A DNA stretch of 16,228 bases. It comes from Clostridia bacterium. GTDB taxonomy: Bacteria > Bacillota > Clostridia > Oscillospirales > CAG-272. Every line of letters starts with the position of its first letter. Position 1 is the stretch's first letter. Shown here piece after piece: positions 1 through 7,182 of the stretch. The DNA lies in contig JAGAFM010000065.1 of NCBI GenBank assembly GCA_017612655.1, positions 1 to 16,228 on the forward strand. Reading direction: 5' to 3'. Under the pieces are notes generated by a model. That model had not been told where the DNA came from, searched no databases, and worked only from the letters and a program-made list of their open reading frames with translations. A program made the translations under genes and the position numbers.

Positions 1-14
1 CATCTTAGCCTCCT
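1..14 (-). promoter_or_regulatory. Ribosome binding site and start codon of a gene leaving the window
   Basis: Read on the minus strand, AGGAGG (bases 14-9) is followed by a 5-base spacer and ATG at bases 3-1. Only the start codon lies inside the window, so the product is unknown. The promoter at 58-86 is correctly placed for it and would give a leader of about 50 bases. Confidence 0.6.
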
Positions 15-57
15 GGTGCACGGTTTTTGGCCGCTTTTTCACTTTTTCCCTGCACCT

Positions 58-86
58 ATTATACCACAAAATCCTTGTTTTGTCAG
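58..86 (-). promoter_or_regulatory. Sigma-A type promoter of the divergent gene at the left edge
   Basis: On the minus strand there is CTGACA (bases 86-81), a 17-base spacer, and a perfect TATAAT (bases 63-58). It points towards the ATG at base 3, so it drives a gene outside the window, divergent from the aldo/keto reductase. The aldo/keto reductase promoter must lie in the same intergenic region. A TATACT at 122-127 could be its -10, but I see no convincing -35 for it. Confidence 0.65.
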
Positions 87-191
87 TATCTTATTGGCTT
101 TTTCCTACTTGCAGCAGACACTATACTAAAAATTGAGAGACCGTCCGTCAGACCGCAGGCCATGGGCATCGTGACCCAAAGGAGGGCGCGA

Positions 192-1307
192 ATGGAAAAA
201 ATCAAACAGAAACTTGGATTTGGCTGCATGCGACTCCCCAAAAAAGACGGGAAACCGGACCTGGAGCAGTTTGCCCGGATGGTGGACCGCTTCCTGGAAG
301 AGGGATTCAACTACTTCGATACGGCGCATGGTTATCATCGGGGGGAAAGCGTGACGGCCCTGCGTGCCTGTCTGACCTCGAGATATCCCAGAACAGACTA
401 TGTCCTGACAGACAAGCTGACCGACGCGTATTTCGAAAAGGAAGAGGATATCCGTCCCTTTTTCGAGCGACAGCTCGAATGGTGCGGTGTGGAGTATTTC
501 GACTTCTATCTGATGCACGCGCAGGGCGCTTCCAATTATGAGAAATTCCGGCGCTGCCGCGCTTACGAAACAGCTCTGAACCTGAAAGAGGAGGGCAAAA
601 TCCGTCATTTCGGGATTTCTTTCCACGATAAAGCAGATGTTCTGGAACGGATTCTGACGGACTACCCGCAGATCGAAGTCGTTCAGATCCAGTTCAACTA
701 TCTGGATTATGAGGATCCCTCGGTCCAGTCGAAGGCAGTGTATGAAGTCTGTCGCAGGCACGGGAAGCAGGTTTTGATCATGGAACCGGTGAAGGGCGGG
801 ACGCTTGCCAACCTCCCGGAAGAAGCGGCATCGGTTCTGTCCGGACTGAAGGGCGGCAGCCCGGCAGGGTATGCGATCCGGTTTGCCGCAGGCTTCGAGG
901 GGGTTGTTTGCGTTCTCTCCGGCATGAGCACGCCCGAACAGCTGGAAGACAACATCCTGACGATGAAACACTTCCGCCCTCTCGATGAGGAGGAGAAAGG
1001 CGCCGTCCGGCGCGTGGTTTCCATCATCAACGGGCTGAACCTGATTCCCTGTACAGGCTGCCGGTATTGCGTGGAAGGTTGTCCCCAGAACATTTCCATT
1101 CCGGATCTTTTCTCCTGCATGAATACGAAAATGCGGTCCCATGACTGGAATGCGGACTTCTATTATCACGCGGTTCATACCGTGAACGGCGGGAAAGCGT
1201 CCGACTGCATTCGATGCGGCTGCTGCGAAGATATCTGTCCGCAGCATCTTCCGATCCGCGACCTGCTCGAGGACGTGGCGAAGGCATTCGATCAGAAGGA
1301 ATCCTGA
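192..1307 (+). CDS. Aldo/keto reductase with C-terminal 2x[4Fe-4S] ferredoxin domain
   Basis: This predicted cytosolic oxidoreductase has 371 residues. The N-terminal part is an aldo/keto reductase barrel: FDTAHGY carries Asp43 and Tyr48, DKL carries Lys75 and LMHA carries His109, which together make the family's catalytic tetrad. QFNYLDY (168-174) and a GMS nicotinamide-binding stretch near 244-246 are also typical. From about residue 287 a ferredoxin-like tail contains C-x2-C-x2-C-x3-CP (Cys287/290/293/297) and a second set at Cys339/342/345/349, with Cys344 extra. I chose the ATG at 192 because AAAGGAGGG precedes it at good spacing and the barrel begins right after it; an upstream in-frame ATG at 27 has no ribosome binding site and would add unrelated residues. 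The fusion is common in anaerobic Firmicutes. The substrate cannot be read from the sequence. The gene stands alone, ending at a terminator shared with the opposite strand. Confidence 0.9.
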   Translation: MEKIKQKLGFGCMRLPKKDGKPDLEQFARMVDRFLEEGFNYFDTAHGYHRGESVTALRACLTSRYPRTDYVLTDKLTDAYFEKEEDIRPFFERQLEWCGVEYFDFYLMHAQGASNYEKFRRCRAYETALNLKEEGKIRHFGISFHDKADVLERILTDYPQIEVVQIQFNYLDYEDPSVQSKAVYEVCRRHGKQVLIMEPVKGGTLANLPEEAASVLSGLKGGSPAGYAIRFAAGFEGVVCVLSGMSTPEQLEDNILTMKHFRPLDEEEKGAVRRVVSIINGLNLIPCTGCRYCVEGCPQNISIPDLFSCMNTKMRSHDWNADFYYHAVHTVNGGKASDCIRCGCCEDICPQHLPIRDLLEDVAKAFDQKES

Positions 1308-1323
1308 CAGATCAAAAAACAAA

Positions 1324-1355
1324 CGGCTGCGCACGTGTTTCCGCGGGCGCAGCCG
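1324..1355. terminator. Bidirectional terminator between convergent genes
   Basis: A perfect 9-bp stem, CGGCTGCGC (1324-1332) with GCGCAGCCG (1347-1355), encloses a 14-base loop. On the minus strand it is followed by TTTGTTTTTT, a strong U-tract; on the plus strand by ATCTTTCT, which is weaker. It lies between the aldo/keto reductase stop and the end of the pckG operon, so it probably ends both transcripts. Confidence 0.8.
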
Positions 1356-1381
1356 ATCTTTCTCTGGGGCAGTCCGGAAGT

Positions 1382-1582
1382 TCAGTTCTGCTTCCGGACA
1401 GACTTGTATTCGTCGTAAGGCTGATAATACGTACAATCCGCATGATTCCCGGACAGGTACCGTTCGTATTCGTCCTCGTCCAAAGGGACGTTGCAGACCG
1501 TCTCCTGCCAGTCCGGATCGTATTCAAAGTGAACGCAGTCGTCACAGTTTGACCTGCGTTTCTTCTTTTTCCGGTCGTCCAT
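1382..1582 (-). CDS. Small four-cysteine protein, DUF6472-like
   Basis: This 66-residue protein has a very basic N-terminus (KKKKRR) followed by an acidic body. Cysteines lie at 13, 16, 30 and 50, the first two as CDDC, which suggests a small metal-binding knuckle. The ending YYQPYDEYKSVRKQN and the L(D/E)EDE..R(Y/F)LSG pattern match my memory of the DUF6472 family, small Clostridia proteins of unknown function. ATG at 1582 is chosen because GAAAGGAG precedes it at 4-5 bases; a TTG seven codons upstream lies inside that ribosome binding site region. It starts 13 bases after the stop of the LtaS-like gene and is the last gene of the five-gene minus-strand operon. No function can be assigned. 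Confidence 0.75.
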   Translation of the reverse strand: MDDRKKKKRRSNCDDCVHFEYDPDWQETVCNVPLDEDEYERYLSGNHADCTYYQPYDEYKSVRKQN

Positions 1583-1595
1583 GGCTCTCCTTTCT

Positions 1596-3587
1596 TCAGT
1601 CAAAAAAGGCCTGAATCCGGTTGTTTCGGTCGACCAGATGGTTGTACTGAACGGACTGAAGCAGTTTCAGCGGGGAATCCGCTGCTTTGGACAGTTCGTT
1701 CAGTTTGTCGGAGAAATACAGCGTTCCGTCGGCGGAAACCGTGTGAGCCGTCAGAACCGGATACGTTTCCTGAACGTCCCGGAGCAGCTGCTGGTACTTG
1801 GTGAGCGGAATCCCGGCCGCCTCGCACAGAATACCGGACAGATAGTTCACGCTGACCCCCTCGTAGTACTGTTCCCCAATATCGTAATTCGCCCAAATGA
1901 CGAACGGGGTGATATACCGGTTTGCCCCATCCAGCTCTTCTTCCGTGGCTTTCATACCGTTCAGGCGGAGGATATCCCGAACGACGTTGTCGTTAGGCTG
2001 GTGATCGCCGAACATTACGATGACGGTCTTTTCCTCCTGCCCCGCGAAATAGGAAACAAGAGACTCAAACGCCAGATCGGTTTCCCGGATCAGGGAAAGG
2101 TAGGAGGAAAGGCGGCGCGCCCCCGTCCCGCTCGTTCCGGTTACGGTGACCTGCGGGGAAAAGTTGTCGTATTCCTGATCGTAGCTCCCGTGATTCTGCA
2201 TCGTAACGGTGAACAGGAAGAGAGGCTTTCCCGCTTCCTTTTCCTCGTATTTGGTTCGAATATACCGGAACAGGGAAGCGTCAGAGTAGTAATTGCGGAG
2301 AAGGTTCGATGCGTAAACGGGGCGCATATCGTTGTAGAACAGAGAGGTTTCGAAACCGAGGAACGGATACGCCTTGTCGCGGGACCACCCGGACGCCTGA
2401 TAGGGGTGGATTGCCAGCGTGGAGTAGCCCAGGTTGGAGAACCAGGTAACGAGGGAAGGCATTTCTCCTTTGATATACTGCTGATAAGGAATGGAACCGG
2501 CGGGGAGGAACGCCATGGTGTCCCCGGTCAGGAACTCGTACTCCGTATTGGCGGTATTCCCGCCCTTGACGGATACGTAAAGATTTCCACGCACGGTGTT
2601 TTCCGTCAGACTGTTCCAGAAATCCAGGTAGCCCATGTTGGTCTCGAAGGATCCTAGGACGGAGAGGTCGGAAAACGCTTCGTTCATGATGACGATCACG
2701 TTCGGGAGATCGTCTTTCTGGTCAGCCGGTGGATCCATCTGATCCGCCATTTCCTGTAGCGAGGCGGCGTCGTATCCTTCCGGCTTGGAGACATTCAGGT
2801 AGTGAAGAGTGGACAGGAATCCGACAGCCGTTCCGTTCCGTTCATAATAGACCCCCGGCGTGAACAGATAACGGTATCCGCCAAACCTTGTGAAGACCGC
2901 GTCAGTCTGCAGAAAGAACAGAAAGCCGATCAGAGCGGCAGCTCCGACCGCTGACACACTGAAGTGGACTGCAGGTTTCGCGTAGGACCTGACTGGCATC
3001 CGGAAGCCCAGCACCGCGAGGCAGACCATGCCGAGGAGAACCGTCCAGAACAGGTGAGTAAAGGTAAAAGAATAGCTTTTGAGAACGCTGAATGCAGTAG
3101 AGGCCGAATTCAGATCCCAGGGAAGGATCGGGAGAGAACGGAACTGCCACCCTGCCGTATTGGCGATGCCGCATAACGAACAGAGAACCGTGCCGATACA
3201 GACGGCAATGGCGCTCTTCCGGTAGCAGGTGAGAAACAGAAACAGAAAAGCGAGGTAGTAGAAACCGAAGTTCAGCCAGTGCATGTTGGGAAAAATGTCG
3301 CGGGAATGGGGTTGCAGAAGCTCGACAAGAAGATAGTGAGCAGCCGGAGTCAGCGCAAGCAGACCCCATCCGAAGCCCTCGGGGATCTGGAACCGGGTAA
3401 ACCCGGCCCCCCAGATCAAGAGAAGCAGAATCCCGTCAATCCACCACCGGGACCAGGGCTCTTCCAGCAAAAGATGCAGAATGAGCACTGCCGCGGTCAG
3501 AGCAAGCAGAAGCCCCGTCCGGATTCCGAACCGGATCCAGTGCTTCTTGTCGGCCTCTCCTTTCCGAGGGAAAATTGTAAATGCCAT
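1596..3587 (-). CDS. LtaS-like sulfatase-fold membrane enzyme (phosphoglycerol transferase family)
   Basis: The 663-residue protein has about seven hydrophobic segments in residues 19-227, more than the five usual in LtaS, followed by a large extracellular alkaline-phosphatase-like domain (about 295-620). Landmarks match the LtaS family: NVIVIMNEAFSD with metal ligand Glu303, GGNTANTEYEFLTG with the nucleophile threonine at about 345, and FGDHQP with Asp528-His529. Family members move glycerol-phosphate or related groups from phosphatidylglycerol onto surface polymers or lipids outside the membrane. The exact acceptor here is not readable: it could make lipoteichoic acid, decorate a glycan, or add phosphoethanolamine. 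The start has AAGGA at good spacing and lies 12 bases after the hydrolase stop, so the two genes are probably co-transcribed and translationally linked. Confidence 0.85.
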   Translation of the reverse strand: MAFTIFPRKGEADKKHWIRFGIRTGLLLALTAAVLILHLLLEEPWSRWWIDGILLLLIWGAGFTRFQIPEGFGWGLLALTPAAHYLLVELLQPHSRDIFPNMHWLNFGFYYLAFLFLFLTCYRKSAIAVCIGTVLCSLCGIANTAGWQFRSLPILPWDLNSASTAFSVLKSYSFTFTHLFWTVLLGMVCLAVLGFRMPVRSYAKPAVHFSVSAVGAAALIGFLFFLQTDAVFTRFGGYRYLFTPGVYYERNGTAVGFLSTLHYLNVSKPEGYDAASLQEMADQMDPPADQKDDLPNVIVIMNEAFSDLSVLGSFETNMGYLDFWNSLTENTVRGNLYVSVKGGNTANTEYEFLTGDTMAFLPAGSIPYQQYIKGEMPSLVTWFSNLGYSTLAIHPYQASGWSRDKAYPFLGFETSLFYNDMRPVYASNLLRNYYSDASLFRYIRTKYEEKEAGKPLFLFTVTMQNHGSYDQEYDNFSPQVTVTGTSGTGARRLSSYLSLIRETDLAFESLVSYFAGQEEKTVIVMFGDHQPNDNVVRDILRLNGMKATEEELDGANRYITPFVIWANYDIGEQYYEGVSVNYLSGILCEAAGIPLTKYQQLLRDVQETYPVLTAHTVSADGTLYFSDKLNELSKAADSPLKLLQSVQYNHLVDRNNRIQAFFD

Positions 3588-3599
3588 GGTATTATCCTT

Positions 3600-4418
3600 T
3601 CATTTCGGAGCCGGGGCCTCAGGGGCGAGAAAGAAGTCGAGCATCCTCTGCTTGAAATCGGGAGCCTCGTCAAAGACCATGTGGCCGTATTCCTCCCCGT
3701 AGAGGAAGCAGGAGCAGCAGGAAAGCCTCGAGGCGATTTCAAGGGACGATTCCGGAGTCAGAACCGTGTCGCCGCGCGAACCGACGACAAGAACCGGACA
3801 TTGGATTTTGGGAAGCTGTTCATAGTAATCGAATCCGAGGCAGGCCTCTGACATGCGAAGAAACCGCTCCAGCTCTTCCTGGGAAATGTCCCTGTAGAAG
3901 CGGAACAGTGCTTCTCCGAACTGTTCCAGCGTCGCGCTCGAATAGATTTGCGAGAGGCAGAGACGAACCAGAGACGGGACGTCGCCTGCTTTTGCCCCGG
4001 AGATCCACCCGTCGAGAACCGAAAGGGCAGTGGGGTTGGCTCTGGAAAGAGTCGAGGCAAGGACCGCTCTCCGAACCAGTTCCGGATGTTCTCCCGCGAG
4101 GCACTGGGCAATCATCCCACCCTGAGACGCCCCGTAAATGTCCGCCTGATGCAGATCGAGAGCGAGCATGGCGTCAGCCAGATCCTTCGCCATATCCGGG
4201 ATAGACAGCCCTTCCGGCAGACGGTTTCTTCTGTCAAAAAGGTAAACGGTATACTGTTCCGAAAAGATTCGGAATGCAGATTCTACGGCAGGAGCGGACT
4301 TCAGAATCCGGCGGAGAGAAACCCCGGGTATCATGACGAACGGGCGGCTTCCTTCCCCGAAGACTGCATATTCCGTTTCCGCACGTTCCGTGCGGATCGT
4401 GGAAAGGGTGGGACGCAA
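3600..4418 (-). CDS. Alpha/beta hydrolase
   Basis: This 272-residue protein has no signal peptide or membrane segment and is therefore predicted cytosolic. The nucleophile elbow is GASQGG with Ser98, the acid is Asp217 in GSRGDTVLTPE, and the base is His246 in EYGHMVFDE, so the triad is complete. PGVS near residue 31 fits the oxyanion-hole region. The cap region (about 125-200) is helical and gives no clue to the substrate, which may be an ester, lactone or thioester. Translation starts at TTG (4418-4416) six bases after GGAGGAGG; no better ATG is in frame. It sits 16 bases after the ThiT-like gene and 12 bases before the LtaS-like gene, inside one operon. Calls such as esterase or carboxylesterase would be guesses. 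Confidence 0.85.
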   Translation of the reverse strand: MRPTLSTIRTERAETEYAVFGEGSRPFVMIPGVSLRRILKSAPAVESAFRIFSEQYTVYLFDRRNRLPEGLSIPDMAKDLADAMLALDLHQADIYGASQGGMIAQCLAGEHPELVRRAVLASTLSRANPTALSVLDGWISGAKAGDVPSLVRLCLSQIYSSATLEQFGEALFRFYRDISQEELERFLRMSEACLGFDYYEQLPKIQCPVLVVGSRGDTVLTPESSLEIASRLSCCSCFLYGEEYGHMVFDEAPDFKQRMLDFFLAPEAPAPK

Positions 4419-4434
4419 GGCAATCCTCCTCCGG

Positions 4435-4998
4435 TCAGTCGGTATCGATCTGATACATCTCTATCAGGTTCGTGGTGATGAAGAAGACGGCTCCGAGAGT
4501 AGTGAGAACATATTCGGGAAGAAGGTAGAATCCGTGATAGGCAGGGAAGTACAGCCAGCCGCTTGTCCATCCTTCCGGTATTCCGGTCCCCGCCAGGGCG
4601 CCGAATAGCGAGTGACATGCGAAACGCAGGAAGACCGCCAAAAACACACCGGCAACGGCTCCGGCAATCCCGTGTCTGCGAAACAGGCCCGCAAGACCGA
4701 CAGCGGAGAACGCCGCCGCATAGCTGAGCAGAAGGCAGCCAATCACGGCCCCCGGAGAAGAGTACTGTACAAGGATTCCCGGAAGATCAGAGGCAGCCCT
4801 CAGAACGCCGAAAAGAAATCCGCCGCAAGCGCCCCAGCCTATCCCCCAGCGGAGAGAGAGCAGGCAGACCGGCAGCATGCAGAGCAGCGTCAGGGAACCT
4901 CCGAGCGGCATCTCAACGATCCGGATCCAGCTGAGTCCAAAACTGAAAGCGGAGAACAGTACGGTTTCCGCGCACTGACGAAGACGTACGGATTTCAT
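4435..4998 (-). CDS. Divergent ThiT-like ECF transporter substrate-binding subunit
   Basis: The 187-residue protein is almost entirely hydrophobic, with about six membrane segments. Its pattern is that of ThiT, the S component that binds thiamine for an energy-coupling factor (ECF) transporter: PLGGSLTLLCMLP near residue 31, FGVLRAAS, GLAGLF, RFACHSLFG and YHGFYLLPEY. Compared with the canonical copy at 7183-7839, the acidic LDY motif is LSY, and the YNG of the substrate loop is YHG. These positions correspond, from memory, to thiamine-contacting Glu84 and Asn151 of Lactococcus ThiT, so specificity may have changed. The ATG at 4998 follows AAAGGGAGGGG; the open frame extends upstream but begins with no start codon. 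It lies 23 bases after pckG. Unlike the other copy it has no riboswitch directly upstream. Confidence 0.75.
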   Translation of the reverse strand: MKSVRLRQCAETVLFSAFSFGLSWIRIVEMPLGGSLTLLCMLPVCLLSLRWGIGWGACGGFLFGVLRAASDLPGILVQYSSPGAVIGCLLLSYAAAFSAVGLAGLFRRHGIAGAVAGVFLAVFLRFACHSLFGALAGTGIPEGWTSGWLYFPAYHGFYLLPEYVLTTLGAVFFITTNLIEMYQIDTD

Positions 4999-5021
4999 AT
5001 CCTGTTCCCCTCCCTTTGGAA

Positions 5022-6812
5022 TCAAAGAGCTGACTGGAGCCGCTTTTCCAAATCGCTCAGTTCCTCATGCAGTTCGCAGGGAACCCTCTCCCCGATCATC
5101 CGATAGAACTCTCGGACGTTTTCAAGGTCTGCGATCCAGGATTCTCGATCGACCGAAAGAAGATCCTTTATCGTTTCTTCCGTAACGCCTTCCAAGCCCT
5201 CGGAAGGGATGTCCTCCGGGTTCGGGAGGAATCCGATCGGCGTTTCGACAGCGTCAACGGTTCCTTCGCAGCGGGCAAGAATCCAAAGCAGGACTCGGAA
5301 ATTGTCGCCGAATCCGGGCCATAGGAACTGGCCTTCCGAATCTGTGCGGAACCAGTTCACATGGAAGATCTTCGGGGGGGTCGGGATTCGTTTTCCCATT
5401 TCCAGCCAATGGCGGAAGTAATCTCCCGCATCATATCCGATGAACGGACGCATTGCCATGGGATCCCGGCGGACCACTCCGATGGCTCCCGCGGCAGCGG
5501 CTGTGGTTTCGGATGCCATAATGGAGCCTACAAAAGTGCCGTGCTGCCAGCTCCTTGCTTCGTAGACCAGAGGGGCCGTTTTGGCTCGTCTGCCCCCGAA
5601 CACGATTGCGGACAGCGGGACGCCCTTGGGGTTGTTAAACTCCGAAGAGAGGCAGGGGCAGTTTTCCGCTTTTGCCGTGAACCTGGAATTCGGGTGAGCA
5701 CCCGATGTGTTGATCTTATCCGACTTGTCGTATTTCCGATAATCCCACGGTTCGCCTTTCCAGTTGATTGCATTGACCGGAGGATTGTCGTCCAGACCTT
5801 CCCACCAAACAGTGTTGTTTTCCAAATTGTGACAGACGTTGGTGAAAATGCAGTCTCTGCGTGTTGTTTCAAGAGCATTCGGATTGGAATGTGAGTTGGT
5901 TCCCGGCGCCACGCCGAAGAACCCGTTCTCCGGATTGATCGCATAGAGACGTCCGTCTTCCCCGATTCGAATCCACGCGATGTCATCCCCGACGGTCCAG
6001 ACCTTAAAGCCTTTCTTTCGAAACGATTCCGGCGGAATCAGCATGGCAAGATTTGTTTTGCCGCAGGCGGATGGAAAAGCTGCCGAGAGATATTTGATTT
6101 CTCCGTTCGGATACTCGACCCCGAGAATCAGCATATGTTCCGCCATCCAGCCCTCTTTTTTCCCCAGATAAGAGGCGATTCGGAGCGCAAAGCACTTTTT
6201 CCCGAGCAGGACGTTCCCGCCGTATGCCGAATTGACTGACCAGATGGTATCATCTTCCGGGAAGTGACAGATGTAACGGTTTTCAGGATCACAGTCTGCT
6301 GTGGCGTGAAGTCCCTTGACGAAAACAGGAGAGTCTCCGAGTGCGTCAAGAACGTCATTGCCGACCCGGGTCATGATCAGCATGTTCAGGACGACGTAGA
6401 TCGAATCCGTCAGTTCGATCCCGATCTTGGAGAATTCGGATCCAACCGGTCCCATGGAGTAGGGAATGACATACATCGGTTTTCCCGCATAGGAGTTGCG
6501 GAAAAGCCGGGACAGTTTCTCGTAGCATTCCTTCGGATCCATCCAGTTATTGATGGTTCCGGCGTCTTCTTTCCTGCGGGTGCAGATAAAGGTCCGGTCT
6601 TCGACCCGTGCGACGTCGTTCACGGCCGTTCTGTGAAGGTAGCATCCCGGGAGCAGATCTTCGTTGAGTTTGATCATCTCTCCCGTTCTGCAGGCTTCGG
6701 CACGTAGCAGATCTGCCTGCTGTTCCGATCCGTCTATCCAAATAATATCAGCCGGACAGACCAGCTGTTTCATGTCTTCAATCCAGGTGCGGACATAGCG
6801 GTTGTTGGTCAA
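5022..6812 (-). CDS. pckG: Phosphoenolpyruvate carboxykinase, GTP-dependent
   Basis: At 596 residues it is full length for the GTP-type enzyme, which interconverts oxaloacetate plus GTP with phosphoenolpyruvate, CO2 and GDP in the cytosol. The P-loop AFPSACGKTN (245-254) includes the hallmark cysteine (250) and Lys252-Thr253. Kinase-2 WTVGDDIAW (272-280) supplies metal-binding aspartate, and NPENGFFGVAPGT (293-305) is another family signature. These differ from the ATP-dependent type. The N-terminus (TWIEDMKQL, then IIWIDGSEQ) aligns with known family members, supporting the TTG start at 6812, which follows GAAGGAAGGAG at about 10 bases. It is the first gene of a five-gene operon with its own promoter at 6911-6939. 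In fermentative anaerobes this enzyme often fixes CO2 on the way to succinate or propionate; which direction runs here is not visible. Confidence 0.95.
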   Translation of the reverse strand: MTNNRYVRTWIEDMKQLVCPADIIWIDGSEQQADLLRAEACRTGEMIKLNEDLLPGCYLHRTAVNDVARVEDRTFICTRRKEDAGTINNWMDPKECYEKLSRLFRNSYAGKPMYVIPYSMGPVGSEFSKIGIELTDSIYVVLNMLIMTRVGNDVLDALGDSPVFVKGLHATADCDPENRYICHFPEDDTIWSVNSAYGGNVLLGKKCFALRIASYLGKKEGWMAEHMLILGVEYPNGEIKYLSAAFPSACGKTNLAMLIPPESFRKKGFKVWTVGDDIAWIRIGEDGRLYAINPENGFFGVAPGTNSHSNPNALETTRRDCIFTNVCHNLENNTVWWEGLDDNPPVNAINWKGEPWDYRKYDKSDKINTSGAHPNSRFTAKAENCPCLSSEFNNPKGVPLSAIVFGGRRAKTAPLVYEARSWQHGTFVGSIMASETTAAAAGAIGVVRRDPMAMRPFIGYDAGDYFRHWLEMGKRIPTPPKIFHVNWFRTDSEGQFLWPGFGDNFRVLLWILARCEGTVDAVETPIGFLPNPEDIPSEGLEGVTEETIKDLLSVDRESWIADLENVREFYRMIGERVPCELHEELSDLEKRLQSAL

Positions 6813-6910
6813 GGTATTCAGTCTCCTTCCTTCTGGCGAACGCGGGGATGATCCGGGAACATTCGTCTAAAAAACGATGGCAAAAATGAGGCACAAATTC
6901 TCACATATAT

Positions 6911-6939
6911 ATTATACATGAACAGGTGCCTGTTTGCAA
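6911..6939 (-). promoter_or_regulatory. Promoter of the pckG operon with palindromic operator candidate
   Basis: On the minus strand TTGCAA (6939-6934), a 17-base spacer ending in TG, and TATAAT (6916-6911) form an extended -10 promoter about 100 bases upstream of pckG. The spacer contains a perfect 14-base palindrome, AACAGGTGCCTGTT (6921-6934), which overlaps the -35 edge. A repressor bound there would block RNA polymerase. I do not recognise the regulator, and the site does not match the catabolite-response consensus. Confidence 0.7.
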
Positions 6940-6983
6940 GTCCTTTTGAGAAAACCATGGGCAAACCTCGTGAGAAATACCGC

Positions 6984-7012
6984 TTGACAATCGGTTTCTT
7001 CTGCGTTATAAT
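6984..7012 (+). promoter_or_regulatory. Consensus promoter of the riboswitch-thiT transcript
   Basis: TTGACA (6984-6989), a 17-base spacer and TATAAT (7007-7012) give a perfect sigma-A promoter. Transcription should begin near 7019, just at the base of the riboswitch P1 stem. It diverges from the pckG promoter with the two -35 boxes about 45 bases apart. Confidence 0.9.
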
Positions 7013-7020
7013 ACGAGCGC

Positions 7021-7109
7021 ACATAACAGGGGCGCCGAAAGGCTGAGATGCGCTTCACGCGCTGTCCCTCGAACCTGAAACGGGTAATACCGGCGTAGGA
7101 AGCGTATGT
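7021..7109 (+). ncRNA. TPP riboswitch (THI element)
   Basis: The conserved aptamer core is present in order: AGGGGCGCC, GGCTGAGATG, the variable P3 region with gcgcttcacgcgc, CCCTCGAACCTGA, and GGGTAATACCGGCGTAGGAAG. P1 can form between ACATA (7021-7025) and TATGT (7105-7109). It senses thiamine pyrophosphate. A terminator hairpin lies 21 bases downstream and a thiT gene follows, the usual arrangement for switching off thiamine uptake when the cofactor is abundant. Confidence 0.97.
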
Positions 7110-7130
7110 TGCCTCGATTTTGGCCTCATT

Positions 7131-7162
7131 CCGCGCACGGTTTTGTGCGCGGATTCTTTTTT
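7131..7162 (+). terminator. Riboswitch-controlled intrinsic terminator
   Basis: CCGCGCAC (7131-7138) pairs perfectly with GTGCGCGG (7145-7152) around a GGTTTT loop, followed by ATTCTTTTTT. It lies between the TPP aptamer and thiT, so ligand binding should favour it and stop transcription. The thiT ribosome binding site GGAGGAGG (7163-7170) starts directly after the T-tract. I could not identify a convincing competing antiterminator helix by eye. Confidence 0.85.
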
Positions 7163-7182
7163 GGAGGAGGTTGCTTTTTGAA

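Noticed and set aside
15..56. GGTGCA/TGCACC inverted repeat in the leader of the left-edge gene
   Set aside because: Only six bases with a 30-base gap; no supporting structure was seen.
122..127. TATACT as the -10 of the aldo/keto reductase promoter
   Set aside because: No acceptable -35 lies 16-18 bases upstream, so I did not call a promoter.
126..1436. 436-codon open frame on the minus strand opposite the aldo/keto reductase
   Set aside because: It has no family resemblance or ribosome binding site, and it is explained by codon bias of the real gene on the plus strand.
1581..2657. 358-codon open frame on the plus strand opposite the LtaS-like gene
   Set aside because: It is antisense to a clear enzyme with catalytic motifs; the translation has no recognisable domain and its start overlaps the opposite operon.
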